A DNA stretch of 64,000 nucleotides from CAZJHD01 sp964545855 (GCA_964545855.1 CAZJHD010000020.1:1-64000), one strand, 5' to 3'. Shown: positions 17,331 to 26,994, counted from the first letter of the stretch. A program made the numbers and translations. Notes: a model not told the origin generated them from the sequence alone.

Positions 17331-20300
17331 CGCCGGCCGCGCGCGACCCGCGGGGGCGCGCGGGCGTGATCTCGACCACGGGCTCGTCGTCGCGCTCCGC
17401 CGGATCGAGAGCCTCCGCCGGATCGGACTCCGCCGCCGGCTCCTCGATGGATCGATCCTCGACCGGTGGCTCCTCGGCCGGTCGCTCCTCGGCCGATCCG
17501 ACGGCCTCGGGCACGACGCGGTCGACGTCCTCGAACCGGACGGCCACCTTCTGGCTCACGCCGTGCTCCGGCATCGTGACGCCGAGAAGCGCCGAGCAGG
17601 CGGCCATCGTCCGGCGATGGTGCGTCACGACGATGAACTGCGTGCTCTTCGTGAACTCCTCGATCATCCCGAGGAATCGCTCGACGTTCATGTCGTCGAG
17701 CGCGGCATCGACCTCGTCGAGCACGCAGAACGGCGACGGCTTCGTGCGGAAGGCCGCGAAGAGGAGCGCGAGGGCCGTGAGCGTGCGCTCGCCGCCGGAG
17801 AGGAGCGTGATCGACTGGAGCTTCTTGCCGGGCGGCTGCGCGACGATCTCGATGCCCGCCTCCAGGGGATCGAGGCCCTCGGCGAGCCGCACCTCGGCGC
17901 GCCCGCCCCGGAAGAGCTTCCGGAAGAGATCGGCGAAGTTCGCGTGGATCGAGTCGAAGGCTTCTCGGAATCGCTCCAGGCACCGCTGATCGAGGGTCTG
18001 GATCGTCTCCTGCAGGGACGCGCGCGCCTCGTCCAGATCGATGCGCTGCCGATCGAGGGCGGCGAATCGCTCCTCGATCGAATCGAGCTCCGACGTCGCG
18101 TCGCTACTGACGGTGCCGATCTTCTCGAGCTTGCCCTGCAGCATCGCGACCCGCTCCTCGGCGACGCCGGCGGAGAAGGACTCGTCCGGCGCGAAGACGG
18201 CGCCGAACTCCTGCAGGTCGATGCCCGCCTCGTCCTTCGCGCGCAGGACGAGCTCCTCGCACTGCATGGCGCCGCGCTGCTCGGCGAGCTTCGCGCTCGA
18301 GAGATCGCTCGAGACGCGCTCGAGGTCCGCCGTGCGCTCGCGCTCCCGGCGCATCGCCGACTCGGCGGAAGCGGCCCGGCTCTCGGCGAGCGCGCGCACT
18401 TCCTGCAGCCGCTGCTCCACGTCGGAGCGCTGGGCCACGAGGTCGCCGATCGACCGTTCGAGCTCCTCCGCTTCCGTGCGCGCGCGGTCCGCGCGCTCGG
18501 CCTCGTCGCGCGACTCCACGCCGAGCGACTCGAGCTCGCGGCGCGCGCGCTCGTGGGCGTCCGCGCGGCGTGCGTGCTCGGTCTGCAGGCGATCCTGCTC
18601 GCCGCGCAGCCGGGCGCACTCCACCCGCGCCGCTCCTTCCTGCTCGGCCGCGGCGTCGCGCGCGCGCTCGGCGGCCTGCTTCTCGGCCTCGGCGGCGCTC
18701 GCGCGATCCGCCGCCTCGCGGAAGCGGTCGACGGTCTGCGAGAGGTCCGCATCGAGGGACGCGCGGCGCGACTCGAGGTCCGCCCGCCGCGACGCGAGCT
18801 CCGCCGCCTCCGCCTGGACGAGGGCGTTCTCGTTGCGGAGACGCTCCAAACGGTGCGCGGCGTTCTGGAACGCCACCTGCGCGTCGGTCGCCTCGCGCGA
18901 CGCCGTTCCGAGGGCCGTGGTCCACCGGTCCTCGTCGCCGCGCGCCTGGACGAGCGCCACCCGAGCCCGCTCGCGCAGCGTCTCCAGGAGCGACTGGTCG
19001 CGCCGCGCGGCACTCACCTCCGCCTCCAGGGCGGCAATGGTGCTCCGGCGCGAGATGGGAGTCGCCGTCGGCTCGGCGATGCCCCCCGTCAGACCCGACG
19101 CGTCGACGCGGTCTCCGGAGACCGTCACGAAGACGAGTCCCGGGAACTCGGCGAGCCAGCGGAACGCGTCCGCCGCCGACTCCACGACCACGACGTTCGC
19201 GAGGAGCGCCCCGATGGAGCGGGCCACCTCGGGGTCGATCGTCACCCGATCGAGGAGGCGTCCGACGACTCCGGCGCCCGAGGGGAACGCGACGCCCTCC
19301 GCCGACGGCAGCTCGCCGCCGCTCGCGAAGACCATGGCGACGCGGCCGAGCTTGCGCTCGCGGAGCTGCGCGAGCGTCGCGAGGGCGGCGTCGCGCGACT
19401 CCACGACGACGGCGCCCGCGCGACGCCCGAGGGCGGCCTCGAGCGCCGGAGCCACCTCGACGGGAGCCTGCACTCGATCGGCCAGGAGCCCGAGCACGCC
19501 GTGCAGCCGCGCCGAGAGCAGCGCCTTCGCCGGGGCGCCGACGCCCGCCATCCCGGCCTCGAGATCGCGCAGCACGGCGAGCCGAGACTGCAGACCCGAA
19601 AGACGCCGCTCGATCTCCGCGAGCCGAGACTCCGTCTCCGCGAGGGCCGTCTGCGCGCCGTCACGCGCCGCACGGATGCGCGCCTCCTCGCTGCGGAGCG
19701 CGGCCATCCGCCGCGTGGTCTCGTCGTTCCGCCCCTGCGCCGTCTGCCGCTCCGGCTCGAGACGGGAGATCTCGGCGCCGAGATCCTCCAGCTTGCGCGC
19801 GAGCCGTTCGGCGGACGCGCGCGTCGCGCGCTCCTCGGCCTCGATGTTCACGAGGGCGTTCTGGCTCGCGGTCTTCCCCTCGATGGCCGCCAGCACCGAT
19901 TTCTGCGCCGCCTCCAGGGAGCGCCCCGCCGAGCGGTAGGCCTCGTTCGTTCCCCGCAGGACCTCCACGCGCTGCCCGAGCTCCGCCTCGGCGGCGCGCA
20001 CGCGTGCCTCGCCGTCGCGCAGGGATGCGTCCGATCGCGTCCGTTCCTCGCCGATCGTCGCGAGCTCCGCCTCGATCTCCGACGCGCGCCTTCGCTTCGA
20101 TTGGGAGGACGTCGAGAGCTCCGCCGAGGAGCGCCGCATCGCCGTCGCCCGCTCGCCCCTGCGGGTCTCCTCGGTGCGCAGGGAGCCGAGGTCCGTCAGC
20201 AGACGCGTCTCCTCGGATGCGAACGCACGGGACTCCTCGCCCGCGAGACGCGACTCGCCCTCGGCGCGCGCACGCGCCTCGCGGGCCCGTGCCTCCTCCT

Positions 20301-21108
20301 CGACGAGCACGGTGCAGCGCGTCCGCGCCTCCTCGCGCTCGGAGAGCCGCTCGAGGAATCGCCCGAAGAAGAGCGCGGCGCGCCAGCCGCGGAGCTGCGA
20401 CACGAGCTGTCCGTGGCGGCGCGCGCGGCTCGCCTGCACTCGCAGGGAGTTCCGCTGGCGCTCGAGCTCCTTCAGCACGGCGGCGACCGACTCGAGGTTC
20501 TTCACCGTCGTCTCGAGACGGCGGAGCGCCTCGCGACGATCCACGCGGAAGCGCGTGATGCCCGCGGCCTCCTCGAAGATCGCGCGGCGATCGACGGCGT
20601 TCGCCGAGAGGATCGCGTCGATCTTGCCCTGCTCCATGATCGAGTAGGCGTTGACGCCGAGGCCCGTGTCGAAGAGCAAGTGCTTCAGGTCCTTCCGGCG
20701 CACGACCTCGCGGTTCAACAGGTACTCCGACTCGCCGGTCCGGAAGAGACGGCGCGTGAGGGACACCTCCGCGAAGAGGTCGACGGCCGGCACCGACGCG
20801 CTCGCTCCTTCGTCGGACGCATCCTCGTTCGGCCCGTCGGTGTCGGCGTCGCGCTCCAGCACGAGCGTCACGTCGGAGAATCCGAGGGGCGGCCGGGCGG
20901 ACGTGCCCTTGAAGATCACGTCCTGCATCTCCGTACCGCGGAGGCTCGTCGGCCGCGTCTCGCCGAGGACCCACTTGATGGCGTCCACCACGTTGCTCTT
21001 GCCGCAGCCGTTCGGGCCGACGATGCCCGTGAGCCCCGGCTCGAACCCGAACTCGGTCCGATCGGCGAAGGACTTGAATCCGTGCACCTCGAGGCGCTTC
21101 AGCTTCAT
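17320..21108 (-). CDS. smc: Chromosome segregation protein SMC
   Basis: A 1262-residue SMC ATPase. The N-terminal head has the Walker A motif GPNGCGKSN at residues 31-39 and the SYSIMEQGKI-type segment (AYSIMEQGKID). Two long coiled-coil arms flank a hinge at about 520-680. The C-terminal head has the signature LLSGGERTLTALALLF and the Walker B motif CVLDEVDAALDD. After the usual end there is an acidic tail of about 80 residues rich in Glu, Pro and Asp. SMC compacts and segregates sister chromosomes with ScpA and ScpB, which are not encoded nearby. The ATG overlaps the stop of the ATP-cone gene (ATGA). An acidic insert of about 30 residues sits within the N-terminal head, near residues 85-115. 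Confidence 0.97.
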   Translation of the reverse strand: MKLKRLEVHGFKSFADRTEFGFEPGLTGIVGPNGCGKSNVVDAIKWVLGETRPTSLRGTEMQDVIFKGTSARPPLGFSDVTLVLERDADTDGPNEDASDEGASASVPAVDLFAEVSLTRRLFRTGESEYLLNREVVRRKDLKHLLFDTGLGVNAYSIMEQGKIDAILSANAVDRRAIFEEAAGITRFRVDRREALRRLETTVKNLESVAAVLKELERQRNSLRVQASRARRHGQLVSQLRGWRAALFFGRFLERLSEREEARTRCTVLVEEEARAREARARAEGESRLAGEESRAFASEETRLLTDLGSLRTEETRRGERATAMRRSSAELSTSSQSKRRRASEIEAELATIGEERTRSDASLRDGEARVRAAEAELGQRVEVLRGTNEAYRSAGRSLEAAQKSVLAAIEGKTASQNALVNIEAEERATRASAERLARKLEDLGAEISRLEPERQTAQGRNDETTRRMAALRSEEARIRAARDGAQTALAETESRLAEIERRLSGLQSRLAVLRDLEAGMAGVGAPAKALLSARLHGVLGLLADRVQAPVEVAPALEAALGRRAGAVVVESRDAALATLAQLRERKLGRVAMVFASGGELPSAEGVAFPSGAGVVGRLLDRVTIDPEVARSIGALLANVVVVESAADAFRWLAEFPGLVFVTVSGDRVDASGLTGGIAEPTATPISRRSTIAALEAEVSAARRDQSLLETLRERARVALVQARGDEDRWTTALGTASREATDAQVAFQNAAHRLERLRNENALVQAEAAELASRRADLESRRASLDADLSQTVDRFREAADRASAAEAEKQAAERARDAAAEQEGAARVECARLRGEQDRLQTEHARRADAHERARRELESLGVESRDEAERADRARTEAEELERSIGDLVAQRSDVEQRLQEVRALAESRAASAESAMRRERERTADLERVSSDLSSAKLAEQRGAMQCEELVLRAKDEAGIDLQEFGAVFAPDESFSAGVAEERVAMLQGKLEKIGTVSSDATSELDSIEERFAALDRQRIDLDEARASLQETIQTLDQRCLERFREAFDSIHANFADLFRKLFRGGRAEVRLAEGLDPLEAGIEIVAQPPGKKLQSITLLSGGERTLTALALLFAAFRTKPSPFCVLDEVDAALDDMNVERFLGMIEEFTKSTQFIVVTHHRRTMAACSALLGVTMPEHGVSQKVAVRFEDVDRVVPEAVGSAEERPAEEPPVEDRSIEEPAAESDPAEALDPAERDDEPVVEITPARPRGSRAAGARS

Positions 21109-23201
21109 GGAGTCTCCGTTCCTCGCGCCGGTCCCTCCGGCGACACGACGCCTCTCGATTCGCCCGCATCGGCGGCGCTCCGGCCCGATCCACGCGAGGC
21201 ACCGCCGTCCCGCGCCGCTCCCCGCTCGCGCCGCATCGCATCGGCGAGCGACGCCGTGTGCGCGGGAGCCTCGTGCTCCGGGAGCACGCCCGCGGGAACG
21301 CCTCCGAGGGCCTCGGCCTCCGCTTCGCCGAAGGCGCGCCCGGGCACCGGCGAGAGCGTCGCACCCTCGGAGTAGAGAACGCGGTCGCCGTCGCCGAAGC
21401 TCCGGGCGGACGGCCAGGTCTCCGCGTCGAGTCGCTCGAAGCGCGAGCGCGCGCCCGTGCGGATCCAGGGCGCGAAGGAGAGAGGCAGGCTGCGCGCCGC
21501 GGCGCTCGCCCGCGCGCGCTCGAGGATCGCCTGCAGGATCGTGCGCGCGAGCGTCGCCTCCAGGGCGCCCTGGGCGAGGACCCGCACGCATTCGCGCAGC
21601 CCGCAGACCGACAGGACGAATCGACGTCGGGGCTCCGGCAGCTCGGCGCCTCGCGCGAGCGCCGTGCTCTCGAGCATGCGGCGCGACCGATCGAGGCCCT
21701 CCACGGCGTCGTCGACGAGCCCGACGAGCGACTCGAGCATCGCGGCCTCGGCCCAGGCGCCGACTCGGAGCGCGAGGCGCGGCAGGTTGAGAACGGCGGC
21801 GGCGCCCGTGCTCGTGAAGGGAGCCGGCGCATCGCCGAGCGCGCGGTGCACTCCCGGAGCGAGGGCCTCCTCGACGCCCATCGAGGAGAAGGCGAGACGC
21901 GGCACCCGCGCACCGGAACCCGGCGTGCTTCCGGCAGCGTGCGCAGGCGCTGCCTCCGCGACGCCACCGGGCTCCGCGAGGAGCACGACCATCGGCGCCG
22001 GAACGCGCTCCGGGAGCGCGGCGCACTCGGAGGCGAGGGAGAGCGCCAGGGCCGACCCGGCGCGCACGGCGAGGGCGATCTCCGCTCCCGCCGGCTCGCG
22101 CTGCGCCTCCGGGAGCCCGAAGGCGAGCGCCCGCACGAGTCGGCGCGCGGCCTCGGACGCGCCGCCGGCGGCGCGGCGCCCGAGCCGGGGGCAGCGCGCG
22201 AGCCAGGGCTCGATCTCGTGGAGAACGAGCGTGCCCGCCACGACGCGGCGCGCGCGGGCGACCAGGTGGCGCACGTGGTCGACGGAGTCCTCCAGCGTGC
22301 CCGAGGGCGGGAGGGCGCCGAGCGCCGAGAACGCGCCGGTGGCGAGCGCGCCGAGGGAGAGCGCGCCGGCGAGGTCGCGATGGGGCGACTGCAGCCCCTC
22401 GAAGTGCAGGTCTCCCGAGAGATGCCGGTCGGCGAGCCGCTCCGGAAGGACCTCGTCGATGGCGAAGGCGCCGAGGACGGCGCGCGCGATGGTCGTCTCC
22501 GGCACCGCCTGCGGCGAGACGAGGTCGCCCTTGCCCGAGGCGAAGACGTCCCGGAAGAAGCCGGTGCGAAGGCCTTCCCGCAGGTCGAACTTCGGGAGAC
22601 CGACGACCGTCTGGCGACGCAGGTGCGATTCGAGTCCGCGCGCGAAGAGCTCGTTGTCGACGAGCTCGCGCAGCAGGCCGGTCGTGACGCGCGTGAAGCC
22701 CGACTGGAAGACGCGCCGCTCGACGTGGGCGGCGATCTCCTCCGCCGTGGAGCGGGGCACCTCGGCCTCCATCATCAGCGCGGCGACGATCTTCCCCTTG
22801 CTCCAGGACTCCGACCGGCGCGTGGAAGCGGCCCTCGGCCCCGCGGCCGCCTCGGCGCTCCGCACCGGCGCGTCGTGGTGCACGGCGAGCGCCTGGCGGA
22901 CGCGCGCCCGCTTCTCTCGATAGAGGATGTACGCCTTCGCCACGTCGGCGTGCCCCGTCTCCATGAGCACGCGCTCGACGAGGTCCTGGATCCCCTCGAT
23001 GGTCGGCGTGTCGTTGGACGCCCGCGGACCGCTCCGCCGCTCGATCGAGAGCGTCACGACGGAGGCGAGCTCGGAGGCGAGCGCGGAGCCGCTCCTGCCC
23101 GTCGCGGCGAAGGCCTTCTCGATCGCCTCCGCGATCTTGCGGGCGTCGAAGGGCACTTCGCGCCCGTCGCGCTTGCGGACTCTGGCGGGCGTCGCGCTCA
23201 C
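21105..23201 (-). CDS. ATP-cone protein with degenerate class III ribonucleotide reductase (NrdD) fold
   Basis: A 698-residue protein. Residues 8 to 100 are an ATP-cone (VRKRDGREVPFDARKIAEAI) and about 130-190 look like a second one (SKGKIVAALMMEAEVPRS). After them the order of motifs follows anaerobic NrdD: HLSGDLHFEGL at about 260 in place of HxxGxxHxHDL, FSSMGVEE at about 438 in place of the SxMGCR block, and VLNLPRLAL at about 471. The cysteine expected after MG is valine, no cysteine follows the HFEGL motif, and the C-terminus has neither a glycyl-radical RVxGY motif nor a zinc CxxC pair. It therefore should not reduce ribonucleotides. It is overlapped on both sides (GTGA with nrdR, ATGA with smc), so a nucleotide-sensing regulatory role is possible. 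Confidence 0.75.
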   Translation of the reverse strand: MSATPARVRKRDGREVPFDARKIAEAIEKAFAATGRSGSALASELASVVTLSIERRSGPRASNDTPTIEGIQDLVERVLMETGHADVAKAYILYREKRARVRQALAVHHDAPVRSAEAAAGPRAASTRRSESWSKGKIVAALMMEAEVPRSTAEEIAAHVERRVFQSGFTRVTTGLLRELVDNELFARGLESHLRRQTVVGLPKFDLREGLRTGFFRDVFASGKGDLVSPQAVPETTIARAVLGAFAIDEVLPERLADRHLSGDLHFEGLQSPHRDLAGALSLGALATGAFSALGALPPSGTLEDSVDHVRHLVARARRVVAGTLVLHEIEPWLARCPRLGRRAAGGASEAARRLVRALAFGLPEAQREPAGAEIALAVRAGSALALSLASECAALPERVPAPMVVLLAEPGGVAEAAPAHAAGSTPGSGARVPRLAFSSMGVEEALAPGVHRALGDAPAPFTSTGAAAVLNLPRLALRVGAWAEAAMLESLVGLVDDAVEGLDRSRRMLESTALARGAELPEPRRRFVLSVCGLRECVRVLAQGALEATLARTILQAILERARASAAARSLPLSFAPWIRTGARSRFERLDAETWPSARSFGDGDRVLYSEGATLSPVPGRAFGEAEAEALGGVPAGVLPEHEAPAHTASLADAMRRERGAARDGGASRGSGRSAADAGESRGVVSPEGPARGTETP

Positions 23202-23764
23202 GGCCGCGCACCGGGACTTTCGCCCGCGCTCCGCCCCGTCGGCGCGCGGCGCGAGCCGGAGGCGGGCTCCGCGGGCGTGCCTGGCGTTCCCCCGCCCGTC
23301 GGCTCCGTCCCCGACTTCTCGAGGAAGGGCTTCAGCTCGTCGAGGAACTGCGCCACGTCCTTGAACTCCCGATAGACGCTCGCGAAGCGGACGTAGGCCA
23401 CCTGGTCGATCCGCTTCAGCTCCTCCATCACGAAGGCGCCGACGATCTTCGCGTCGATCTCGCGGTCCGAGGTCTCGTGGCAGCGACGCTCGATGCGGTC
23501 GGCCACCTCCTCCAGATCCTGCGTCGCGACGGGACGCTTCTCGCAGGCCTTCATGAGTCCGGACAGGATCTTCCGCCGGTCGAAGGGCTCGCGCCCGCCG
23601 TCCTTCTTCACGACGCGGAGCATCGTCTCCTCGACCTTCTCGTAGGTCGTGTACCTCCGGCCGCACTCGTTGCATTCACGGCGGCGGCGGATCGAGAAAC
23701 CGTCGTCCGACGCGCGCGAGTCGATCACGCGATTGTTGTCCTGCTTGCAGTACGGACACTTCAC
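23198..23764 (-). CDS. nrdR: Transcriptional regulator NrdR
   Basis: A 188-residue NrdR. MKCPYC at the N-terminus and ECNECGRRYTTYE at about residue 31 form the zinc ribbon, and residues 50-140 are the ATP-cone (VVKKDGGREPFDRRKI). NrdR represses ribonucleotide reductase genes when dATP is high. The family is usually about 150 residues; here a 35-residue Gly/Pro/Ala-rich tail follows. The start is GTG 23764. It leads an operon with the NrdD-like ATP-cone gene and smc. No obvious NrdR box pair could be picked out by eye in the upstream 200 bp. Confidence 0.96.
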   Translation of the reverse strand: MKCPYCKQDNNRVIDSRASDDGFSIRRRRECNECGRRYTTYEKVEETMLRVVKKDGGREPFDRRKILSGLMKACEKRPVATQDLEEVADRIERRCHETSDREIDAKIVGAFVMEELKRIDQVAYVRFASVYREFKDVAQFLDELKPFLEKSGTEPTGGGTPGTPAEPASGSRRAPTGRSAGESPGARP

Positions 23765-23947
23765 GGCGCGAGGATCCGGGGCGGAGGTCCGAGCCTCTGG
23801 GGCCGAACGCGCGGATCTCGATGGACTTCGCTGCGGATGGGACGGGACCCGGGTTGGGCGGTCGCGAGGCGTGACCCACGAGATGCTGTGGGGGGCGACC
23901 TTCTACTCCACGACCCCTGGGGGGATCAATCGCGATCCCGGCCGAGC

Positions 23948-23968
23948 GCCGGCCCGCGGGCGGCCGGC
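23948..23968 (-). terminator. GC hairpin after yidC
   Basis: A 7-bp stem (gccggcc / ggccggc) with a 7-nt loop starts 9 nt after the yidC stop on the minus strand, before the nrdR operon. There is no U-tract. Confidence 0.4.
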
Positions 23969-23976
23969 CGGAGCCC

Positions 23977-25878
23977 TCACATGGCGGGCATCGACATGGC
24001 GCCCGCCGTCGGCACCGGCCAGAACTTCTTGATCACGGTCTGCTCGATGATGCCGAGGGACGACGACGTGATCATGTAGAGGGAGAGCCCCGCCGCGTAG
24101 TTGTAGAGCGTGAGCCCGAAGACGAAGGGCATGAAGATCATCATCTTCTGGATCTGCGCCTGCTGCGGGTCCGTCGGCTTGGGCATGAGCCGCTGGTGCG
24201 CGACCCAGAGGATGACCATCAGGATCGGCAGCACGTTCAGACCCTGGATCGTCCCGACGAGCGGGAGCGTGAAGGACCAGTCGAACTGGAAGAGCTGATC
24301 GGGCTGCGACAGATCGCGGATCCAGAGGAAGAACGGCTGCTGGCGAAGCTGGTAGGTGGTGCGCAGCGCCGCGAACAGCCCGAAGAAGATCGGGATCTGG
24401 ATGAAGATCGGCAGACAGCCGAGGAGCGGCGGCGCCATCGGCACCTTCTTCTCCCGGTAGAGCTTGATCCGTTCCTCGTTCAGCTTCTTCGAGTTCCCCT
24501 TCCAGCGCTCCGTCAGCGCGTCGAGCTGCGGCTTGATCTGCGTCTGACGGCGCGCGAACTCGCCCATGGCGAGCTGGCTCTTGCGCGTGAGCGGGAAGAG
24601 GGATCCGCGCACGAGGAGCGTGAGGAAGATGATCGCGACGCCCCAGTTCCCCGTGACCCAGTGGAAGAGCTCGAGGATCGCGATCAGGAGGTCGCTGATC
24701 CACACGAGCAGGCGGAACGAAGAGCGATCGGCCCGGGCGATGGAGTCGAGAGCGGGCACCTCGGCCAGCAGGTCGGGACGCTTCGGCCCGAAGTACGAGT
24801 GGAAGCGGAACTGAAGTGGCTGACCGAAACGCGGCAGACGCGACACGAGCAGCATCGCGGACGCGATGCGCGGCTCCTTGCCCTTCACCACGTCCGCCTG
24901 GATCCCGAAGGTCTTGACGGCCCGGATCGCGTCCGCCGAGAACGAGTCCTTCGGCACCATTCCGGCGACGAAGTACTTGTTGGAGTCGGCCGCGAAGACG
25001 ATGGGTGTCCGATCGGTGAGGTCTCCACCGACGGGCGCGGACGGATCGAGCGACGGCGCGAGGCTCGACGGCCCGCGCGACTCGGTCGACGGCGAATCCA
25101 TCGCCCCGGTGCCGGCCCAGGCGGACGGGCTCTGGAAGAAGGGATCGTGGTCCGAGAAGACCCAGGCTCCCGGCAGGAGCAGGAGCTGCAGCGACGAGGT
25201 CGCATCCTGGGAGGTCTCCAGGACCTCGTCGCGGACGGAGACCTCGAGCGCCAGCTCCGCGAGGTATCCCTGCGCGGGGAGCCGGAAGGTCTTCACGAAG
25301 GTGAGGGGCCCCGCATCGAGCGACCAGCGGACCCCCTGCCCCCAAGCTCCCTCGGGGGCGACGGGCTCCATGGCCCAGTCGGACGTCTCGAGACGCGCGA
25401 CGATGGATCGCAGCGGATGGGACGGCTCGGCGTAGGGAGACGCGGGCGCGAAGATCGAGAAAGCGCTCACCGGCGCCCGGGAGTGGTAGGCGATCTGCAG
25501 GCCCCGATCCGCATCCGAGGGCTCGCGCTGCGGCTCGCCGACGTGGAGCTGGAACTGGAGGAGACGCACCGCGAGCGCGCGCGCCCCCCGATTCGTCAGC
25601 TGGACGCGCAGGACGTCGTTCTCGATCTGCAGGCGGAGCGACTCGCCGGGCGTCTTCGGCGCCACGACCGAGCCGGAATCCTGGGGCTCCCGGTCCGATG
25701 CCGTCGCCGGCTCCGGGCTCGCCGCCGGGGCCGACGGCTGCTGCGCGCCGGCGAGACCGAGGAGGCAGGAGACCGCCATCACGAGCGCGGCCAGGCGGCG
25801 CAGGCACCGCCGGATCCGCGTCGACGCGTCGCGCGCCTCCGACGACGAGGCGCCCTCCCCCGAGATCGAAGCGCTCAC
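23977..25878 (-). CDS. yidC: Membrane protein insertase YidC
   Basis: A 633-residue YidC of the long Gram-negative type. The first hydrophobic segment (LAALVMAVSCLLGLAGA) is near residue 30, a periplasmic beta-domain spans about 80-360, and the conserved insertase core follows with NWGVAIIFLTLLVRGSLFPL, RRQTQIKPQLDALTERW and FIQIPIFFGLFAALR. It inserts and folds inner-membrane proteins with or without SecYEG. The GTG overlaps the stop of the metallophosphatase gene (GTGA). rpmH, rnpA and jag, common partners of yidC, are not next to it. Confidence 0.96.
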   Translation of the reverse strand: MSASISGEGASSSEARDASTRIRRCLRRLAALVMAVSCLLGLAGAQQPSAPAASPEPATASDREPQDSGSVVAPKTPGESLRLQIENDVLRVQLTNRGARALAVRLLQFQLHVGEPQREPSDADRGLQIAYHSRAPVSAFSIFAPASPYAEPSHPLRSIVARLETSDWAMEPVAPEGAWGQGVRWSLDAGPLTFVKTFRLPAQGYLAELALEVSVRDEVLETSQDATSSLQLLLLPGAWVFSDHDPFFQSPSAWAGTGAMDSPSTESRGPSSLAPSLDPSAPVGGDLTDRTPIVFAADSNKYFVAGMVPKDSFSADAIRAVKTFGIQADVVKGKEPRIASAMLLVSRLPRFGQPLQFRFHSYFGPKRPDLLAEVPALDSIARADRSSFRLLVWISDLLIAILELFHWVTGNWGVAIIFLTLLVRGSLFPLTRKSQLAMGEFARRQTQIKPQLDALTERWKGNSKKLNEERIKLYREKKVPMAPPLLGCLPIFIQIPIFFGLFAALRTTYQLRQQPFFLWIRDLSQPDQLFQFDWSFTLPLVGTIQGLNVLPILMVILWVAHQRLMPKPTDPQQAQIQKMMIFMPFVFGLTLYNYAAGLSLYMITSSSLGIIEQTVIKKFWPVPTAGAMSMPAM

Positions 25879-26717
25879 CTTCCCACCAGGAGCCGATTCG
25901 CGAGGTAGTCCGGGAGCTGGGGCACGGAGCGGATCCGCGACGCCGCCGCCTCCGCGTCGTAGGGGACGCGCACGAACTCGACGCGGTCCTTCCCGTCGTA
26001 GAGAACGAAGGAGAGCCGCGTGTCGCCGTCGCGGGGCTGGCCGACGGAGCCGACGTTCACGAGCACCTTCTCGCCGTAGTCGGCGGCATGGAACGCTCCT
26101 CCCACCTCGGCCGGCTTCAGGAAGCGGCCGTCGCTCGTGTAGACGCCGGGAACGTGGCTGTGCCCGACGAAGCAGAGCGGCCGGTCCTGCTTGGAGAAGA
26201 TGCGCTCCATCTTCTGGGGATTGCGCGCGTCGCGCGGCATGACGTACTCGCGCACGGGATCGAAGGGCGACCCGTGGACGTAGAGGGCGTGCTCGTCGCG
26301 ACGCTCCTTCTCGTTCTGGAGCTGGTCCAGGTAGTCCCAGATGGCGTAGTTCTGCTCCCGCGGATGATCGCGCGAGCTGAGCGCGTTGCGCGTCCAGTCG
26401 ATGGCCGCGCGCGCCTTCTCGTTGAAGTCTTCTCCGCCGTTCAGGAGCGCCTCCTCGTGGTTCCCGAAGAGGCACCACTCGCAGCGATCCATCACGAGGC
26501 CGAGCGTCTCCCTCGGCGAGGCGCCGTAGCCGATGACGTCGCCGAGGCACACGGTGCGCCGCGCCCCTCGTCGCTTCGCCTCGGCGAAGGCTGCGGAGAG
26601 GGCCTCGATGTTCGAGTGGAGGTCGGAGACGATCGCGATCAACGGCGGCGGGTCTCGGAGCGCGCGGACAGGGGGACGGACGAAGCTCGGACGCGGTGGA
26701 GAGTCGGGAACCCGCAC
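25875..26717 (-). CDS. Calcineurin-like metallophosphatase
   Basis: A 280-residue metallophosphoesterase of the YfcE/ApaH-like superfamily. The metal ligands are in order: SDLHSN (about residue 31), CLGDVIGYG (about 57), FGNHEE (about 84), VHGSPFD (about 147) and VGHSHVP (about 185), so both metal sites look intact. NVGSVGQPRDGD is also typical of bacterial predicted phosphodiesterases. The substrate is not known. The GTG start at 26717 puts a short proline/arginine-rich segment before the first beta strand. It overlaps yidC by 4 bp and follows the Trm112-type gene by 28 nt. Confidence 0.87.
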   Translation of the reverse strand: MRVPDSPPRPSFVRPPVRALRDPPPLIAIVSDLHSNIEALSAAFAEAKRRGARRTVCLGDVIGYGASPRETLGLVMDRCEWCLFGNHEEALLNGGEDFNEKARAAIDWTRNALSSRDHPREQNYAIWDYLDQLQNEKERRDEHALYVHGSPFDPVREYVMPRDARNPQKMERIFSKQDRPLCFVGHSHVPGVYTSDGRFLKPAEVGGAFHAADYGEKVLVNVGSVGQPRDGDTRLSFVLYDGKDRVEFVRVPYDAEAAASRIRSVPQLPDYLANRLLVGR

Positions 26718-26745
26718 GGCCGGCGCCGGGCGCCGAGCGGGCGGC

Positions 26746-26994
26746 TCAATCGAGGAGGATCGACTCGTCGAAGAGGAGGACCGGGATCCCGTCGCGGACC
26801 GGGTAGATCCTCTTCGCGGAATCCGTCGGCACCAGGGCCTCCTCCAGAGGCGCGGTCACCGCCTGGCCCGCTGCGTTCTTGGCGCCCTTCGAGATGGCGG
26901 CGTTCGCCTGGGCGAGTTCGCCCGCGGTCGCCCGGCGAAGGGGCTTCTTCGTCTTCGGGTCGGCGAGGATCTTCAGCAGTTCGTCGTCCAGCAT
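26746..26994 (-). CDS. Trm112/UPF0434 family small protein
   Basis: An 82-residue protein. MLDDELLKILADPKTKKPL at the start and IYPVRDGIPVLLFDES at the end are the two conserved parts of the Trm112/YcaR family. The cysteines that bind zinc in eukaryotic Trm112 are absent, as is common in bacteria. The middle 30 residues are an alanine-rich insertion compared with the usual 60-residue form. In eukaryotes the protein activates methyltransferases; the bacterial role is poorly known. A TTGCAT-17-GATCAT pair upstream may be its promoter. Confidence 0.85.
   Translation of the reverse strand: MLDDELLKILADPKTKKPLRRATAGELAQANAAISKGAKNAAGQAVTAPLEEALVPTDSAKRIYPVRDGIPVLLFDESILLD

Noticed and set aside
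23198..23764. NrdR as a truncated or fused protein because of its tail
   Set aside because: Zinc ribbon and ATP-cone are complete; the extra 35 residues are only a low-complexity C-terminal extension.
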